DNA of 64,000 nt from Colwellia psychrerythraea 34H (GTDB taxonomy: Bacteria; Pseudomonadota; Gammaproteobacteria; Enterobacterales; Alteromonadaceae), in contig NC_003910.7 in assembly GCF_000012325.1 (NCBI RefSeq), forward strand, positions 1,116,001-1,180,000, given 5' to 3'. The notes below the pieces were generated by a model. That model was not told where the DNA came from, ran no database searches, and saw only the letters and a list, made by a program, of their open reading frames with translations. A program made the translations under genes and the position numbers. Shown here piece by piece: positions 51,596 to 60,030 of the stretch. Every line of letters begins with the position of its first letter. Positions within the stretch are counted from its first letter, which is position 1.

Positions 51596-51776
51596 TTTAT
51601 TCCAATAGCAATTATGACGCTTTCTTATCCTTTAAGCGAGGGAGGATAACTAAATCGTTACATAGGTTCAACGCAAATATTATTTCTAGTGGCTATTCTC
51701 TTTTCATTAACATGTTTAACTATGACATCGTTAATTGTTGAATAAGTATCATGTATAACGTAGTATCCGCGCAGAT

Positions 51777-51998
51777 TTAGGTGTCTTCGGTGTTAATTTA
51801 TCCTGATAAACGTTATTAGGTAAATGGCACTAATGAAGATGAAACGTGAAACTGGTTAAATACCAGTACTGCCCCCGCAACGGTAACTGTGAGCAGCAAC
51901 AAAACCACTGTATTGAATCATTATTAGGTCATCACAATAATGAACGTATGGGAAGGTGTTGCAAGTGCGATGATCAGGAGTCCGGAGACCGGCCTAAA
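51777..51998 (+). promoter_or_regulatory. Cobalamin riboswitch
   Basis: The B12 aptamer core is clear: ACTGCCCCCGCAACGGTAAC (conserved L5/P6 region) at about 51870 and CAGGAGTCCGGAGACCGGCC, the B12 box, near 51975-51993. TTAGG at 51777 and CCTAA at 51994-51998 close the P1 stem. The downstream plus-strand genes are a membrane protein, cobB and cobO. Family knowledge: binding of adenosylcobalamin lowers expression. Confidence 0.93.
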
Positions 51999-52296
51999 TT
52001 ATAGTTATTTATCAATGATAAATAACTATTACTCGACAACTGCGGTGGGCGGTAATTCAGAGAAAAGTAAATGCGCTGAATTACAGCAATTAATAGCTAT
52101 AAAGAGTGATCGTTAACGCATGAACACGGGTTTATTGATTTACCTGACTATTGATTTTACCTATTGATTGCTCGATGATTGAGTTGTTGATAGCGTTTTA
52201 TCATATAGGATATAGCGTAGGCCTGCTCCTTAGCATTTACTGACTTTGATTTCCTACACCGTTACTCTTTTGTACATTTTTGACAACGGGAACGTT
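51999..52296 (+). promoter_or_regulatory. Riboswitch leader (expression platform region)
   Basis: About 300 bases lie between the aptamer and the first gene. A perfect 13-bp hairpin (ATAGTTATTTATC and complement) spans 52001-52029, without a T-run after it; a second (GTAATTCAG / CTGAATTAC) spans 52052-52084. Neither looks like a terminator nor covers the ribosome binding site at about 52288. The long leader may hold the switch or a short unrecognised gene. Confidence 0.5.
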
Positions 52297-52926
52297 ATGA
52301 AATCAGTCAACCAAACATCTCCTGTTAGCTTGCTTATCGCTGTATTTGCCTTGTTAACATTACTTATGCTTGCCACTCGTACACATCACTTTACCAGTTT
52401 AAATCACCTGCCAAGCGCATCAATTGCAATTTTTTTCCTCGCAGGAATGTACTTGAGAAATATTAAAGCCTTCTGGTTTTTTTATACTTTATCAATCACC
52501 ATCGATTTGGCTTCATCCTATTCTCGCGGTCAGTTTGGCGATTGCATCACCTCTTCTTACCCTATGTTAGTGCTAAGTTATGGCGCTATGTTTACGGTTG
52601 GCTATTACAGCAAACCAAACTGGCAAAAAAATAGTTGGCAAATCAATATTATTAAAGTGGCACTCGCTTTATTTATTGCCAGTTCAATTGCCTTCTTTAT
52701 TTCAAATGGTAGCTATTACACACTGTCGGGTAAGTTCCCAGAGTTATCGTGGGCAGAATATGGCACACGTGTTGATAAGTACTATTTTAAATCTATTTCT
52801 AATCCTGTTTTCTATGTGATTTCGGCGGTTGTTATTGATTTTACTGTCAGTCATTTTTTCACTGACAAAGCGATAAATACCAGTACTGCGGCTAGTGAAA
52901 GTGCTAATAACAGCGGCAAACTTTAG
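52297..52926 (+). CDS. Unknown B12-regulated membrane protein, candidate cobalt or corrinoid transporter
   Basis: The 209-residue protein starts at ATG 52297 after ACGGGAACGTT; an upstream GTG-less extension to 52246 lacks a ribosome binding site. It has about five or six membrane segments (first: SLLIAVFALLTLLML), a conserved-looking HLPSASIAIFFLAGMYLR, an FGDCITSSYPML segment and a YYFKSISNPVFY turn. I cannot name its family with confidence. Its place as first gene under a cobalamin riboswitch, before cobB and cobO, suggests uptake of cobalt or a corrinoid; energy-coupling S-component-like folds are similar in size. Confidence 0.7.
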   Translation: MKSVNQTSPVSLLIAVFALLTLLMLATRTHHFTSLNHLPSASIAIFFLAGMYLRNIKAFWFFYTLSITIDLASSYSRGQFGDCITSSYPMLVLSYGAMFTVGYYSKPNWQKNSWQINIIKVALALFIASSIAFFISNGSYYTLSGKFPELSWAEYGTRVDKYYFKSISNPVFYVISAVVIDFTVSHFFTDKAINTSTAASESANNSGKL

Positions 52927-52982
52927 TCGGTTACTCTCACAACGGCTAAGTTCATATTACAGGTGTTTTAAAGGCAAATTTA

Positions 52983-54395
52983 ATGTCATCAGCAAAAAAT
53001 AAAGTAATTCAAAATACAGCATTCCAACATAAGCCAGAGCAGCAAATTGGCAGTGGTGTTATGTGTTCGGCCCTTGTTGTTGCCGCACCACATTCTGGCT
53101 CAGGTAAAACGACTGTAACAGCCGCAATAGCGCGTTATCATCGTGTTCAAGGGCGTAAAGTCACTGTGTTTAAAGTCGGTCCCGATTTTATTGACCCCAT
53201 GATATTACGCCAAGCCAGTGGTGAGTTAGTGTATCAATTAGATTTGTGGCTTGTCGGGGAGCAAGGTTGTCGAGCTTTGCTGCATCGAGCGGCTATGGAT
53301 TCAGATCTTATTTTAATTGAAGGTGTTATGGGGCTGTTTGATGGCACACCCAGCAGTGCCGATTTAGCTAAGTATTTTAATATCCCAGTACTGGGCGTAA
53401 TTGATGCAAAAGCGATGGCACAAACCTTTGCTGCAGTGACCTTTGGTTTAGCAAAATTTTGCGAAGACTTGCCCTTTTCAGGCGTAATTGCAAATCGAGT
53501 AAATACCGAACGTCATGCAGAATTACTCAGTGTTAGTTTACCTAAAGCGTTTCGTTTCTATGGCAGAATTCCTAAAGATGACACCATAACATTACCCGAG
53601 CGTCATTTAGGTTTAGTGCAAGCACAAGAACTTAGTGATATTGATGTTCAGCTTGATAAAGCGGCCAGTCACATTGCTAATACCGGTTTAACAGAGTTAC
53701 CGTCGCAAGTTGAGTTTTTTGCTCAAGAAGATGATAACCAAGAAAACATTATTGAAGGTGCATTAGCGGGTACGCGCATTATTATCATTAGAGATAGTGC
53801 TTTTAGCTTTATTTATGCCGCCAATATTGCCTTCTTAACGCAAACAGGAGCGGAATTAATTTATTGCTCGGCAATGGCTGATGTCCATTTACCTGATGGC
53901 GATATCTTATATATTCCAGGTGGCTACCCTGAGCTTTATGCCGAACAACTCATGAACAATGTAACTTTTCTTAGTGATATAAGAGCATTTTCTGCCAGTA
54001 ATAAACCCATTGTTGCTGAATGTGGTGGCATGTTGTATTTGCTTGAACAGCTTACCGATATGGAAGGGCAACAGTTTTCAATGCTAGGTCTTATGCCGGG
54101 TAAAGCCACTATGCAGAAAAAACTTGCGGCCATTGGATCGCAATGGGTTCCTTTACCCTCATTTGCTGATGCTGCTGAAGATAGCGCAGACAACATTATG
54201 CGAGGGCATAGCTTCCATTACTCTTGCGCCGAGATTGAATTAGAGCCTAGCAGTCAAACTACTCATCATCCAAGTGAGCGTGCAGGCGAGTATGTTTACC
54301 AACACAACAATATTTTAGCTTCATATATGCATTGGTATTTCCCAAGCAACCCGAGTCTAACGTTACGAATTTTCGATAAAGCACGTTACTTGTAG
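52983..54395 (+). CDS. cobB: Cobyrinate a,c-diamide synthase
   Basis: The enzyme amidates the a and c side chains of cobyrinate (or hydrogenobyrinate) with glutamine and ATP. The 470-residue protein has the P-loop APHSGSGKTT, VGPDFIDPMIL, the GVMGLFDG motif, and a C-terminal glutaminase domain with nucleophile Cys in VAECGGMLYLLEQL and the catalytic His region SYMHWYF. AAAGGCAAATTTA precedes ATG 52983. The first 25 residues are poorly conserved, and another ATG at codon 27 is possible. In Salmonella the name is cbiA. Confidence 0.95.
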   Translation: MSSAKNKVIQNTAFQHKPEQQIGSGVMCSALVVAAPHSGSGKTTVTAAIARYHRVQGRKVTVFKVGPDFIDPMILRQASGELVYQLDLWLVGEQGCRALLHRAAMDSDLILIEGVMGLFDGTPSSADLAKYFNIPVLGVIDAKAMAQTFAAVTFGLAKFCEDLPFSGVIANRVNTERHAELLSVSLPKAFRFYGRIPKDDTITLPERHLGLVQAQELSDIDVQLDKAASHIANTGLTELPSQVEFFAQEDDNQENIIEGALAGTRIIIIRDSAFSFIYAANIAFLTQTGAELIYCSAMADVHLPDGDILYIPGGYPELYAEQLMNNVTFLSDIRAFSASNKPIVAECGGMLYLLEQLTDMEGQQFSMLGLMPGKATMQKKLAAIGSQWVPLPSFADAAEDSADNIMRGHSFHYSCAEIELEPSSQTTHHPSERAGEYVYQHNNILASYMHWYFPSNPSLTLRIFDKARYL

Positions 54396-54600
54396 TCGTT
54401 AGCTCTAGTAATGGCGCAGCAGCCAGTTAGACAGTCAAGCAAAACAGCCTTTAAGTCCGTTAGCAAACTTAATTGATATTATGCTCGTTTTTTCGTAGGG
54501 ATTGATCGCGGTACTTGTCGCGTTAAGTCCATATTTATAACAACATTTTTAGGTAAATCAGCAGTCCGCAGTTAATCAATAGTCTTCAGCAAGTAAATAG

Positions 54601-54764
54601 TCGTCGGCCAAAATTCAGCCGGTAGACTTTGTTGGTAAAGAGCTAACCTCAGCGCCAGAAGCCTTAAAAAAAAGCTGTATAGCCAAGAAGGTTATCAATC
54701 TATAGGGCAAGTGTATCTCGCCCCTGAAACAGGTAAGTTAATCTTGATTAGTAATGAAAAATAA
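54601..54764 (+). pseudogene. Frameshifted gene remnant between cobB and cobO
   Basis: One frame reads QPVDFVGKELTSAPEALKK up to a run of eight A at 54666-54673. The next frame continues KLYSQEGYQSIGQVYLAPE and ends ILISNEK at a stop at 54762. One extra A would join them into one frame of about 55 codons. The upstream part has stops and no start. I do not recognise the protein. The gap 54396-54818 otherwise contains nothing coding. Confidence 0.4.
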
Positions 54765-54818
54765 TAAAAACGTGGTGTGTTTTCTAATTGCTATGAATAA
54801 ATAGAGAGTGAGAAAGTG

Positions 54819-55466
54819 ATGAATGATATTAAAAAAGATACTGAAATTGAAAAACAAGATGAATTAGCTGAAGCTAAAGAACAAAAACATATTGAGCGAC
54901 AAAAAAAGATTAAAGCAAATGTCGATAAACGTATTGCTCAAGCCACCGAAGAACGCGGTGTATTGGTTGTGATAACTGGTAATGGTAAAGGTAAAAGTAC
55001 CTCTGGTTTTGGTACGGTATTACGCGCTATTGGCCATGGACAAAAAGCAGGTGTAGTGCAATTTATTAAAGGCACTAAGTGGGAATGTGGCGAAATGAAT
55101 ATTTTAAAGCAATTCGATGTTCAACACTATGTCATGGGTACGGGTTTTACTTGGGAAACACAAAATACTGAAACAGATACCATTGCAGCCAAAGTTGCGT
55201 GGCAAAAAAGTAAAGAGATGTTGAAGGATGAAAGCCTTGATATCGTGTTACTGGACGAAATGACCTACATGGTCAAGTACGGTTACATTGAATTAGATGA
55301 TATTATCGACGCACTAAATAATCGGCCTAAAATGCAGCATGTATTAATTACTGGACGTGCCTGTCACCGCCGACTGGTAGAGCTGGCTGATACCGTTTCA
55401 GAAGTACAACCAATAAAGCATGCATTTAAAGCTGGGGTAAAGGCGCAAAAGGGCCTTGATTGGTAA
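54819..55466 (+). CDS. cobO: Cob(I)alamin adenosyltransferase (CobO/BtuR type)
   Basis: The enzyme adds the adenosyl group of ATP to cob(I)alamin or cobyrinate diamide. The 215-residue protein has P-loop ITGNGKGKSTSGFGTVLRA, VQFIKGTKWECGE, LLDEMTYMVKYGY and the C-terminal RACHRRLVELADTVSEV. I choose ATG 54819; GTG 54816 immediately before it is equally served by GAGAGTGAGAAA. An acidic-basic N-terminal helix of about 45 residues precedes the ATPase fold. Confidence 0.95.
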   Translation: MNDIKKDTEIEKQDELAEAKEQKHIERQKKIKANVDKRIAQATEERGVLVVITGNGKGKSTSGFGTVLRAIGHGQKAGVVQFIKGTKWECGEMNILKQFDVQHYVMGTGFTWETQNTETDTIAAKVAWQKSKEMLKDESLDIVLLDEMTYMVKYGYIELDDIIDALNNRPKMQHVLITGRACHRRLVELADTVSEVQPIKHAFKAGVKAQKGLDW

Positions 55467-55526
55467 TCATCTTCTTTATAGTAAGTTGCCTGTTTTTTAT
55501 TACCGATTTTTATGGTTAGATAAGCA

Positions 55527-55792
55527 TATACCCGTTCCACATGAAGATGCATGATTCAGCTGGAATTTGAAGGTCTTTAGGCAAGGCATTGATTGAAGAG
55601 AATGGTTGTTCCCTTCTTAATATCAATAACGCAGCATAAAGCGTTTCTAAACCAGCCCCTTGGGGAAGGCTAAGCTAATCATACTCTGCGTTGCATTTCT
55701 TTTTAAGGGAGTAACCCTTAATAAAAAAATGCGCCTTGATTATGAATCGCTCAGACTTCCTGAAACGAGCATCTTCAAGTAGAGCGGGTATA
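55527..55792. repeat. Long TATACCCG repeat (MITE-like), copy A
   Basis: This 266-bp element begins TATACCCGTTCCACATGAAG and ends GAGCATCTTCAAGTAGAGCG followed by GGTATA, giving terminal inverted repeats of about 24 bases with few mismatches. Its interior (GGCAAGGCATTGATTGAAGA, AATCAATAACGCAGCATAAA, CAGCCCCTTGGGGAAGGCT) matches copy B at 60776 closely. No open frame for a transposase. It fills most of the gap between cobO and the LysE gene; the remaining bases show nothing else. Confidence 0.85.
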
Positions 55793-55913
55793 TATCCGTA
55801 TCCGTACCAATCTGCATAACTATCTGCTCATTTTTCTTATGAAAAAGTAGCTCATTTAATTAAGCAAATTGGTATTAATTAAGTGTAATTTTAATCAAAT
55901 AGTAGAATGAGTT

Positions 55914-56528
55914 ATGAGTTTAGAGTTGTGGTTATCGTTAGTTGTTATCTGTGTGTTAGGAGCATTATCACCCGGTCCTTCATTGGCATTAGTTGTGCGT
56001 AATACTATGTTGGGTGGCCATAAACCGGGTTTAGCTACCGCCATCAGTCATGGCTTTGGTGTTGGCTTGTATGCGGCTATTGCGGTAACCGGCATTGGCC
56101 TTGTGATTGTCCAGTCACCCATAGTTTTTCAAATTATTCAGTATACAGGTGCCGCCTTTTTACTTTATTTGGCCTTCAACGCGCTAAAAAGCAATGGCAG
56201 TAATATTGACCTTGATGTTGTAAAAGGGCAAAACGATAAACGTATAAATGGCTGGCGCGACGGTTTTTTATTGGCCTTTTTAAACCCTAAGTTGGCGATA
56301 TTCTTTTTAGCCTTATTCAGTCAGTTTGTTGATGTTAATGCCAGCTTAACCCATAAATTAATTATGATTTTTACCGTTGGTGGGCTCGATACACTATGGT
56401 ACTGCCTTGTGGTCTTTGGCTTAACAAGAGGGCCCGTATTGGAAAAATTGAAAGCGAATAGTCATATTATTGATAAAATTACTGGCATAGTTTTACTATT
56501 ACTTGCAGTACGTGTAGTCATTAATTAG
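55914..56528 (+). CDS. LysE/RhtB family amino-acid exporter
   Basis: The 204-residue inner-membrane protein has the family start LVVICVLGALSPGPSLALVVRNTMLGG, six predicted membrane segments and the central GWRDGFLLAFLNPKLAIFFLALFSQFV. Members export amino acids such as lysine, threonine or homoserine lactones; the substrate here is not predictable. No operon partner is evident. Confidence 0.9.
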   Translation: MSLELWLSLVVICVLGALSPGPSLALVVRNTMLGGHKPGLATAISHGFGVGLYAAIAVTGIGLVIVQSPIVFQIIQYTGAAFLLYLAFNALKSNGSNIDLDVVKGQNDKRINGWRDGFLLAFLNPKLAIFFLALFSQFVDVNASLTHKLIMIFTVGGLDTLWYCLVVFGLTRGPVLEKLKANSHIIDKITGIVLLLLAVRVVIN

Positions 56529-56778
56529 CGAAGAAGGGGAGTTTTACTCCCTTAACCAGCTACCAATTGAACATAACAGTGAACGAGGTAAAAACCGAGA
56601 TAGCATTGATGTTTATTGTTGGAAGCGACTATATCTTTTAACGACAGTTCGCCCGACAAAAGGACTGGGCTATTTACAGCGTAAAGACGTAGTCTACTTT
56701 CATTCTATAGACAGCAAAGCTATCAATCATGGCCTAGGTCGACAGTTCTCTTCGAACAATTTCCGCACCTGCACTTAA
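56518..56778 (+). other. Start-less open frame between lysE and mesD
   Basis: An 86-codon frame without ATG, GTG or TTG runs from inside the lysE stop into the 3' end of mesD (opposite strand). Its product would contain EEGEFYSLNQLPIEHNS and LYLLTTVRPTKGLGYLQRK, which reads like protein rather than random sequence. It could be the tail of a lost gene, or chance. I do not recognise it. Confidence 0.25.
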
Positions 56779-57777
56779 TGCATTTAACTTGCCTCTCGCT
56801 ACTTGATGAGATAAAGGTGCCATGCCGCAGTTAGTACAAGGGTAGAGCTTGTCGGCATCTACAAACTTAAGTGCTTTTCGTAGCGTATTGGCTACTTCCT
56901 CAGGTGTTTCAATAGTATTGCTTGCCACATCAATGGCGCCGACCATCACTTTTTTACCGCGAATAAGTTCAAGTAGCTCCATTGGCACATGAGAGTTGTG
57001 ACATTCTAGTGAGATAATATCGATATTCGATTTTTGTAGTTTGGGAAAAGCTTCTTCATATTGTCGCCACTCTGACCCCAAGGTTTTTTTCCAATCTGTA
57101 TTGGCTTTGATACCATAGCCATAACAAATATGCACTGCAGTTTCACAGTTAAGTCCTTCAATTGCTCTCTCTAAACAAGCAATGCCCCAATCATTTACCT
57201 CATCAAAAAAGACATTAAATGCAGGCTCATCAAATTGGATAATATCAACACCAGCCGCCTCTAATTCTTTAGCTTCTTGATTGAGAATCTTGGCGAACTC
57301 CCAAGCAAGCTTTTCGCGACTTTTATAATGGTCATCATAAAGCGTATCTATCATCGTCATGGGACCAGGCAAGGCCCATTTAATCGGTTGCTTGGTTTGC
57401 TGGCGTAAAAACTTGGCGTCTTCAACAAAAACAGACTTTTGACGACTAACCGGACCAACGACTGTTGGTACACTTGCATCATAACGATCACGAATTTTAA
57501 CGGTTTTACGCTTTTCAAAATCAACGCCGTTGAGGTGCTCAATAAATGTAGTGACAAAATGTTGGCGCGTTTGTTCGCCATCACTGACAATATCAATACC
57601 TGCTTGCTGTTGATCTTGCAATGACAAACGTAATGCATCGTGTTTGCCCTCTGTTAATTCTTCACCTTGCAATTTCCAAGGTGACCAAAGTGTCTCAGGC
57701 TCTGCAAGCCAAGCAGGTTTAGGTAAACTGCCAGCAGTGGAAGTAGGTAGTAGTGCTTTAAGGATATTAGTTTTCAT
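56734..57777 (-). CDS. mesD: Methionine synthase MesD (core-MetE, folate-independent)
   Basis: The 347-residue protein is the catalytic half of MetE only: no N-terminal folate domain. Zinc ligands are His216 and Cys218 (AVHICYG), Glu258 (ISLECHNS) and Cys317 (CTNCGMA). Together with the DUF1852 partner immediately upstream it fits the MesD family, described as a B12- and folate-independent methionine synthase that needs MesX and oxygen. The methyl donor is not known from sequence. It starts 91 bases after the mesX stop, so the two form an operon. It has no MetJ box that I can see. Confidence 0.87.
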   Translation of the reverse strand: MKTNILKALLPTSTAGSLPKPAWLAEPETLWSPWKLQGEELTEGKHDALRLSLQDQQQAGIDIVSDGEQTRQHFVTTFIEHLNGVDFEKRKTVKIRDRYDASVPTVVGPVSRQKSVFVEDAKFLRQQTKQPIKWALPGPMTMIDTLYDDHYKSREKLAWEFAKILNQEAKELEAAGVDIIQFDEPAFNVFFDEVNDWGIACLERAIEGLNCETAVHICYGYGIKANTDWKKTLGSEWRQYEEAFPKLQKSNIDIISLECHNSHVPMELLELIRGKKVMVGAIDVASNTIETPEEVANTLRKALKFVDADKLYPCTNCGMAPLSHQVARGKLNALSAGAEIVRRELST

Positions 57778-57819
57778 AATAAATGATGCCGTATTAAGGG
57801 TTAACTTTTGAACTTTTTT

Positions 57820-57895
57820 ATTGAGGTAAGTATTGAACGTAATGATTGAAGGTAAGTATTTAACCTAGCTATTGAGCGTAACTATTAACATAACT
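57820..57895. repeat. Degenerate 12-13-base tandem repeat at the mesX end
   Basis: About six units resembling ATTGAACGTAAGT run across the mesX stop codon into the mesX-mesD gap (ATTGAGGTAAGT, ATTGAACGTAATG, ATTGAAGGTAAGT, ATTTAACCTAGCT, ATTGAGCGTAACT, ATTAACATAACT). The last units code for the C-terminal residues of MesX. Confidence 0.55.
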
Positions 57896-58858
57896 AGCAG
57901 ACCATTGCTCAAGTACAGTTTGGTGCGGTTTAATGAAGTGTTCCTCAGTAAACTTTCCCTGCTCATTAGCCAACTGACTACGCTCTTCTCGATCATAAAC
58001 AATTTGAGTTAATGAATGATCTAGGTTCTTTAAGTTTGGTTGATAGGATTTTCCAGCCACAGCATTCGCATTATAAATCTCAGGTCGGTATATTTTTTGG
58101 AAAGTTTCCATCGTGCTAATAGTGCTTATAAGCTCAAGACTAGTGTAATCATTAAGTAAATCACCAAAGAAATAGAAAGCCAAAGGCGCAACACTGTTTG
58201 GCGGCATGAAATAACGAACCTGTAAGCCCATTTTTTTGAAATATTGCTCAGTTAAAGAAGATTCATTTGGCTGGTATTCAACACCCAATACCGGATGCTG
58301 ATTTTCAGTTCGATGATAGGTTTTGGTATCCGAAACACTGAGGCATATAACAGGTGTTTTAGTAAAATTTTGTTTATAAACATCTGAATTAACAAAATAC
58401 TGAAAGAGTTTGCCATGTAGTTCGCCAAAGTTATTTGGAATGCTAAATTTAGGTTGATCCTTATTATGATCCAACAGTAATACACTAAAATCATAATCTC
58501 GCACATAAGAGGAGAAATTATTCCCTACAATGCCTTCAATGCGTTTGTTAGTTTGATGGTCGACAATATTCGTTTTCAATATTTCAATCGATGGGAAAGC
58601 TTGACCACTACCTTTAATATCGATATCAACGGAAATGATTTCAAGTTCAACAGAATAACGATCTCCTTTGGTGTTATCCCAATGCGCCAAGGCATTAAAA
58701 CTATTATCAATCATCTTTAAAGCGTTGCGTAAGTTTGCTTGACGGTAGCTTCCTCTTGCCAAATTAGCAAAGTTAGTAGTGATACGCGTCTTGTCTGACG
58801 GGTGATAATTTTCATCGAGACAAATGCTCTTGATAGTAAAGCTGAAATCTTTATTCAT
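57869..58858 (-). CDS. mesX: MesX, DUF1852 partner of MesD
   Basis: The 329-residue soluble protein belongs to DUF1852, recognised by NKDFSFTIKSICLDENYHPS at the start, TNFANLARGSYRQANLRNAL, and FYFFGDLLNDYTSLELISTISTMETFQKIYRPEIYNANA. Genes of this family sit next to mesD and are required for its activity. Its own reaction is unknown; production of a methyl donor or maintenance of the active centre has been considered. The C-terminus overlaps a short tandem repeat. Upstream (58859-59160) is a divergent promoter region. Confidence 0.88.
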   Translation of the reverse strand: MNKDFSFTIKSICLDENYHPSDKTRITTNFANLARGSYRQANLRNALKMIDNSFNALAHWDNTKGDRYSVELEIISVDIDIKGSGQAFPSIEILKTNIVDHQTNKRIEGIVGNNFSSYVRDYDFSVLLLDHNKDQPKFSIPNNFGELHGKLFQYFVNSDVYKQNFTKTPVICLSVSDTKTYHRTENQHPVLGVEYQPNESSLTEQYFKKMGLQVRYFMPPNSVAPLAFYFFGDLLNDYTSLELISTISTMETFQKIYRPEIYNANAVAGKSYQPNLKNLDHSLTQIVYDREERSQLANEQGKFTEEHFIKPHQTVLEQWSASYVNSYAQ

Positions 58859-59160
58859 TGTGATCCGTATCCTATTTTCTAATGTTCTTAATCAGTCATC
58901 TTCACAGTCTTATTTGATTTGTGCTTCTAACCTAACTAAGAATCAATGGTGATTTTGTCGAGAATTAATAGCTGAGTAGGATTTATACTTGGATAGATGC
59001 ATGATTAAAAGCGCATTTATTTCACACCGTACATGAGAAATATTCATGTCTTATCTAATTGAATGTTCGGATGTTTTTCAGTTATATTAATTAGCATAAT
59101 GTGAACATAACAGCAGTTATGTAGTAAATAATCCCTAGAGTAAATAAAGAAGTAAATTGA
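58859..59160. other. Divergent intergenic region mesX/TauE
   Basis: This 302-base gap must hold promoters for both genes. I looked for met boxes, a SAM or B12 riboswitch and repeats and see no convincing example; only poor half matches to AGACGTCT occur near 59055-59085. Confidence 0.4.
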
Positions 59161-59970
59161 ATGAATGAATTAATATTATTGATTATATACTGCGCGTTAC
59201 TTGGCAGTGGCGTAGGATTTTTGGCGGGGTTGTTAGGTATTGGCGGAGGATTAGTTATTGTTCCTGTGCTGAGCAGTCTTTTACTATACTTTGACGTTTT
59301 ACCAACAGAGCAGGTGGTTATCGTTGCCATTGCAACATCATTGGCGTCAATATTGTTCACATCAACCTCTTCAGCAATAGCTCATCATAAAAATGGTAAT
59401 GTGCCGTGGAACCTAGCCCCTTGGATAATGACGGGCGTTGCCCTCGGCGCGCTTATCAGTGGTTTTATAGCGGCACTATTACCAGAGCAAGTTGTTCGAA
59501 TCGTGTTTGCCGTGACTGTGGTACTTATTGCGGTGAAAATGTTTTACAGCAGTAAAAGTGATGCTCCTAGCAAACGTCAACTACCTAATAAAGGTCTGTT
59601 AACCTTTTTTACCACGATTACCGGTGGCTTGTCTGCCATGATAGGTATCGGTGGTGGTGCACTCTTAGTGCCCTTGTTGACGTTCTTCTCACTGGATATG
59701 AAAAAAGCCATAGGATGTGCTTCTGCTTGCGGCATTGTCATCGCATTATTTGGTTCAATAGGTTACATCAGCTCAGGTAGTGCTTATTTTGCTTTAGCCG
59801 ATGGTTTTGCTGGCTTTGTCTATTTACCTGCCTTATTAGGTATTGTGTGTACTTCTTGGTTTACCGCGCCGTTAGGCGCAAAAGCGACACATTATTTACC
59901 CGTTTCAACGATTAAAAGAATATTCTCGGCGTTATTGTTAGTTATGGCTGCAAATATGATAATTAATTAA
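59161..59970 (+). CDS. TauE/SafE family membrane transporter
   Basis: The 269-residue protein has about eight membrane segments in two repeats, each beginning with the family glycine motif (GVGFLAGLLGIGGGLVIVPVL and GGLSAMIGIGGGALLVPLLTF). Members export sulfite, sulfoacetate or related anions; the substrate is not clear. It is divergent from mesX, and a sulfur link between them is possible but unproven. Confidence 0.9.
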   Translation: MNELILLIIYCALLGSGVGFLAGLLGIGGGLVIVPVLSSLLLYFDVLPTEQVVIVAIATSLASILFTSTSSAIAHHKNGNVPWNLAPWIMTGVALGALISGFIAALLPEQVVRIVFAVTVVLIAVKMFYSSKSDAPSKRQLPNKGLLTFFTTITGGLSAMIGIGGGALLVPLLTFFSLDMKKAIGCASACGIVIALFGSIGYISSGSAYFALADGFAGFVYLPALLGIVCTSWFTAPLGAKATHYLPVSTIKRIFSALLLVMAANMIIN

Positions 59971-60030
59971 AGGGAAGGTTATCGAGTTGGTGTTCTGAAG
60001 AATAAAGGAGTATGCGTAATGCGTAATGCG

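Noticed and set aside
52113..52170. Short leader peptide frame (MNTGLLIYLTIDFTY) after the cobalamin riboswitch
   Set aside because: Only 15 codons, no clear ribosome binding site, and no feature linking it to B12.
59040..59100. Possible MetJ boxes upstream of mesX
   Set aside because: Best 8-mers match the consensus at only about five positions and do not form a good tandem array.
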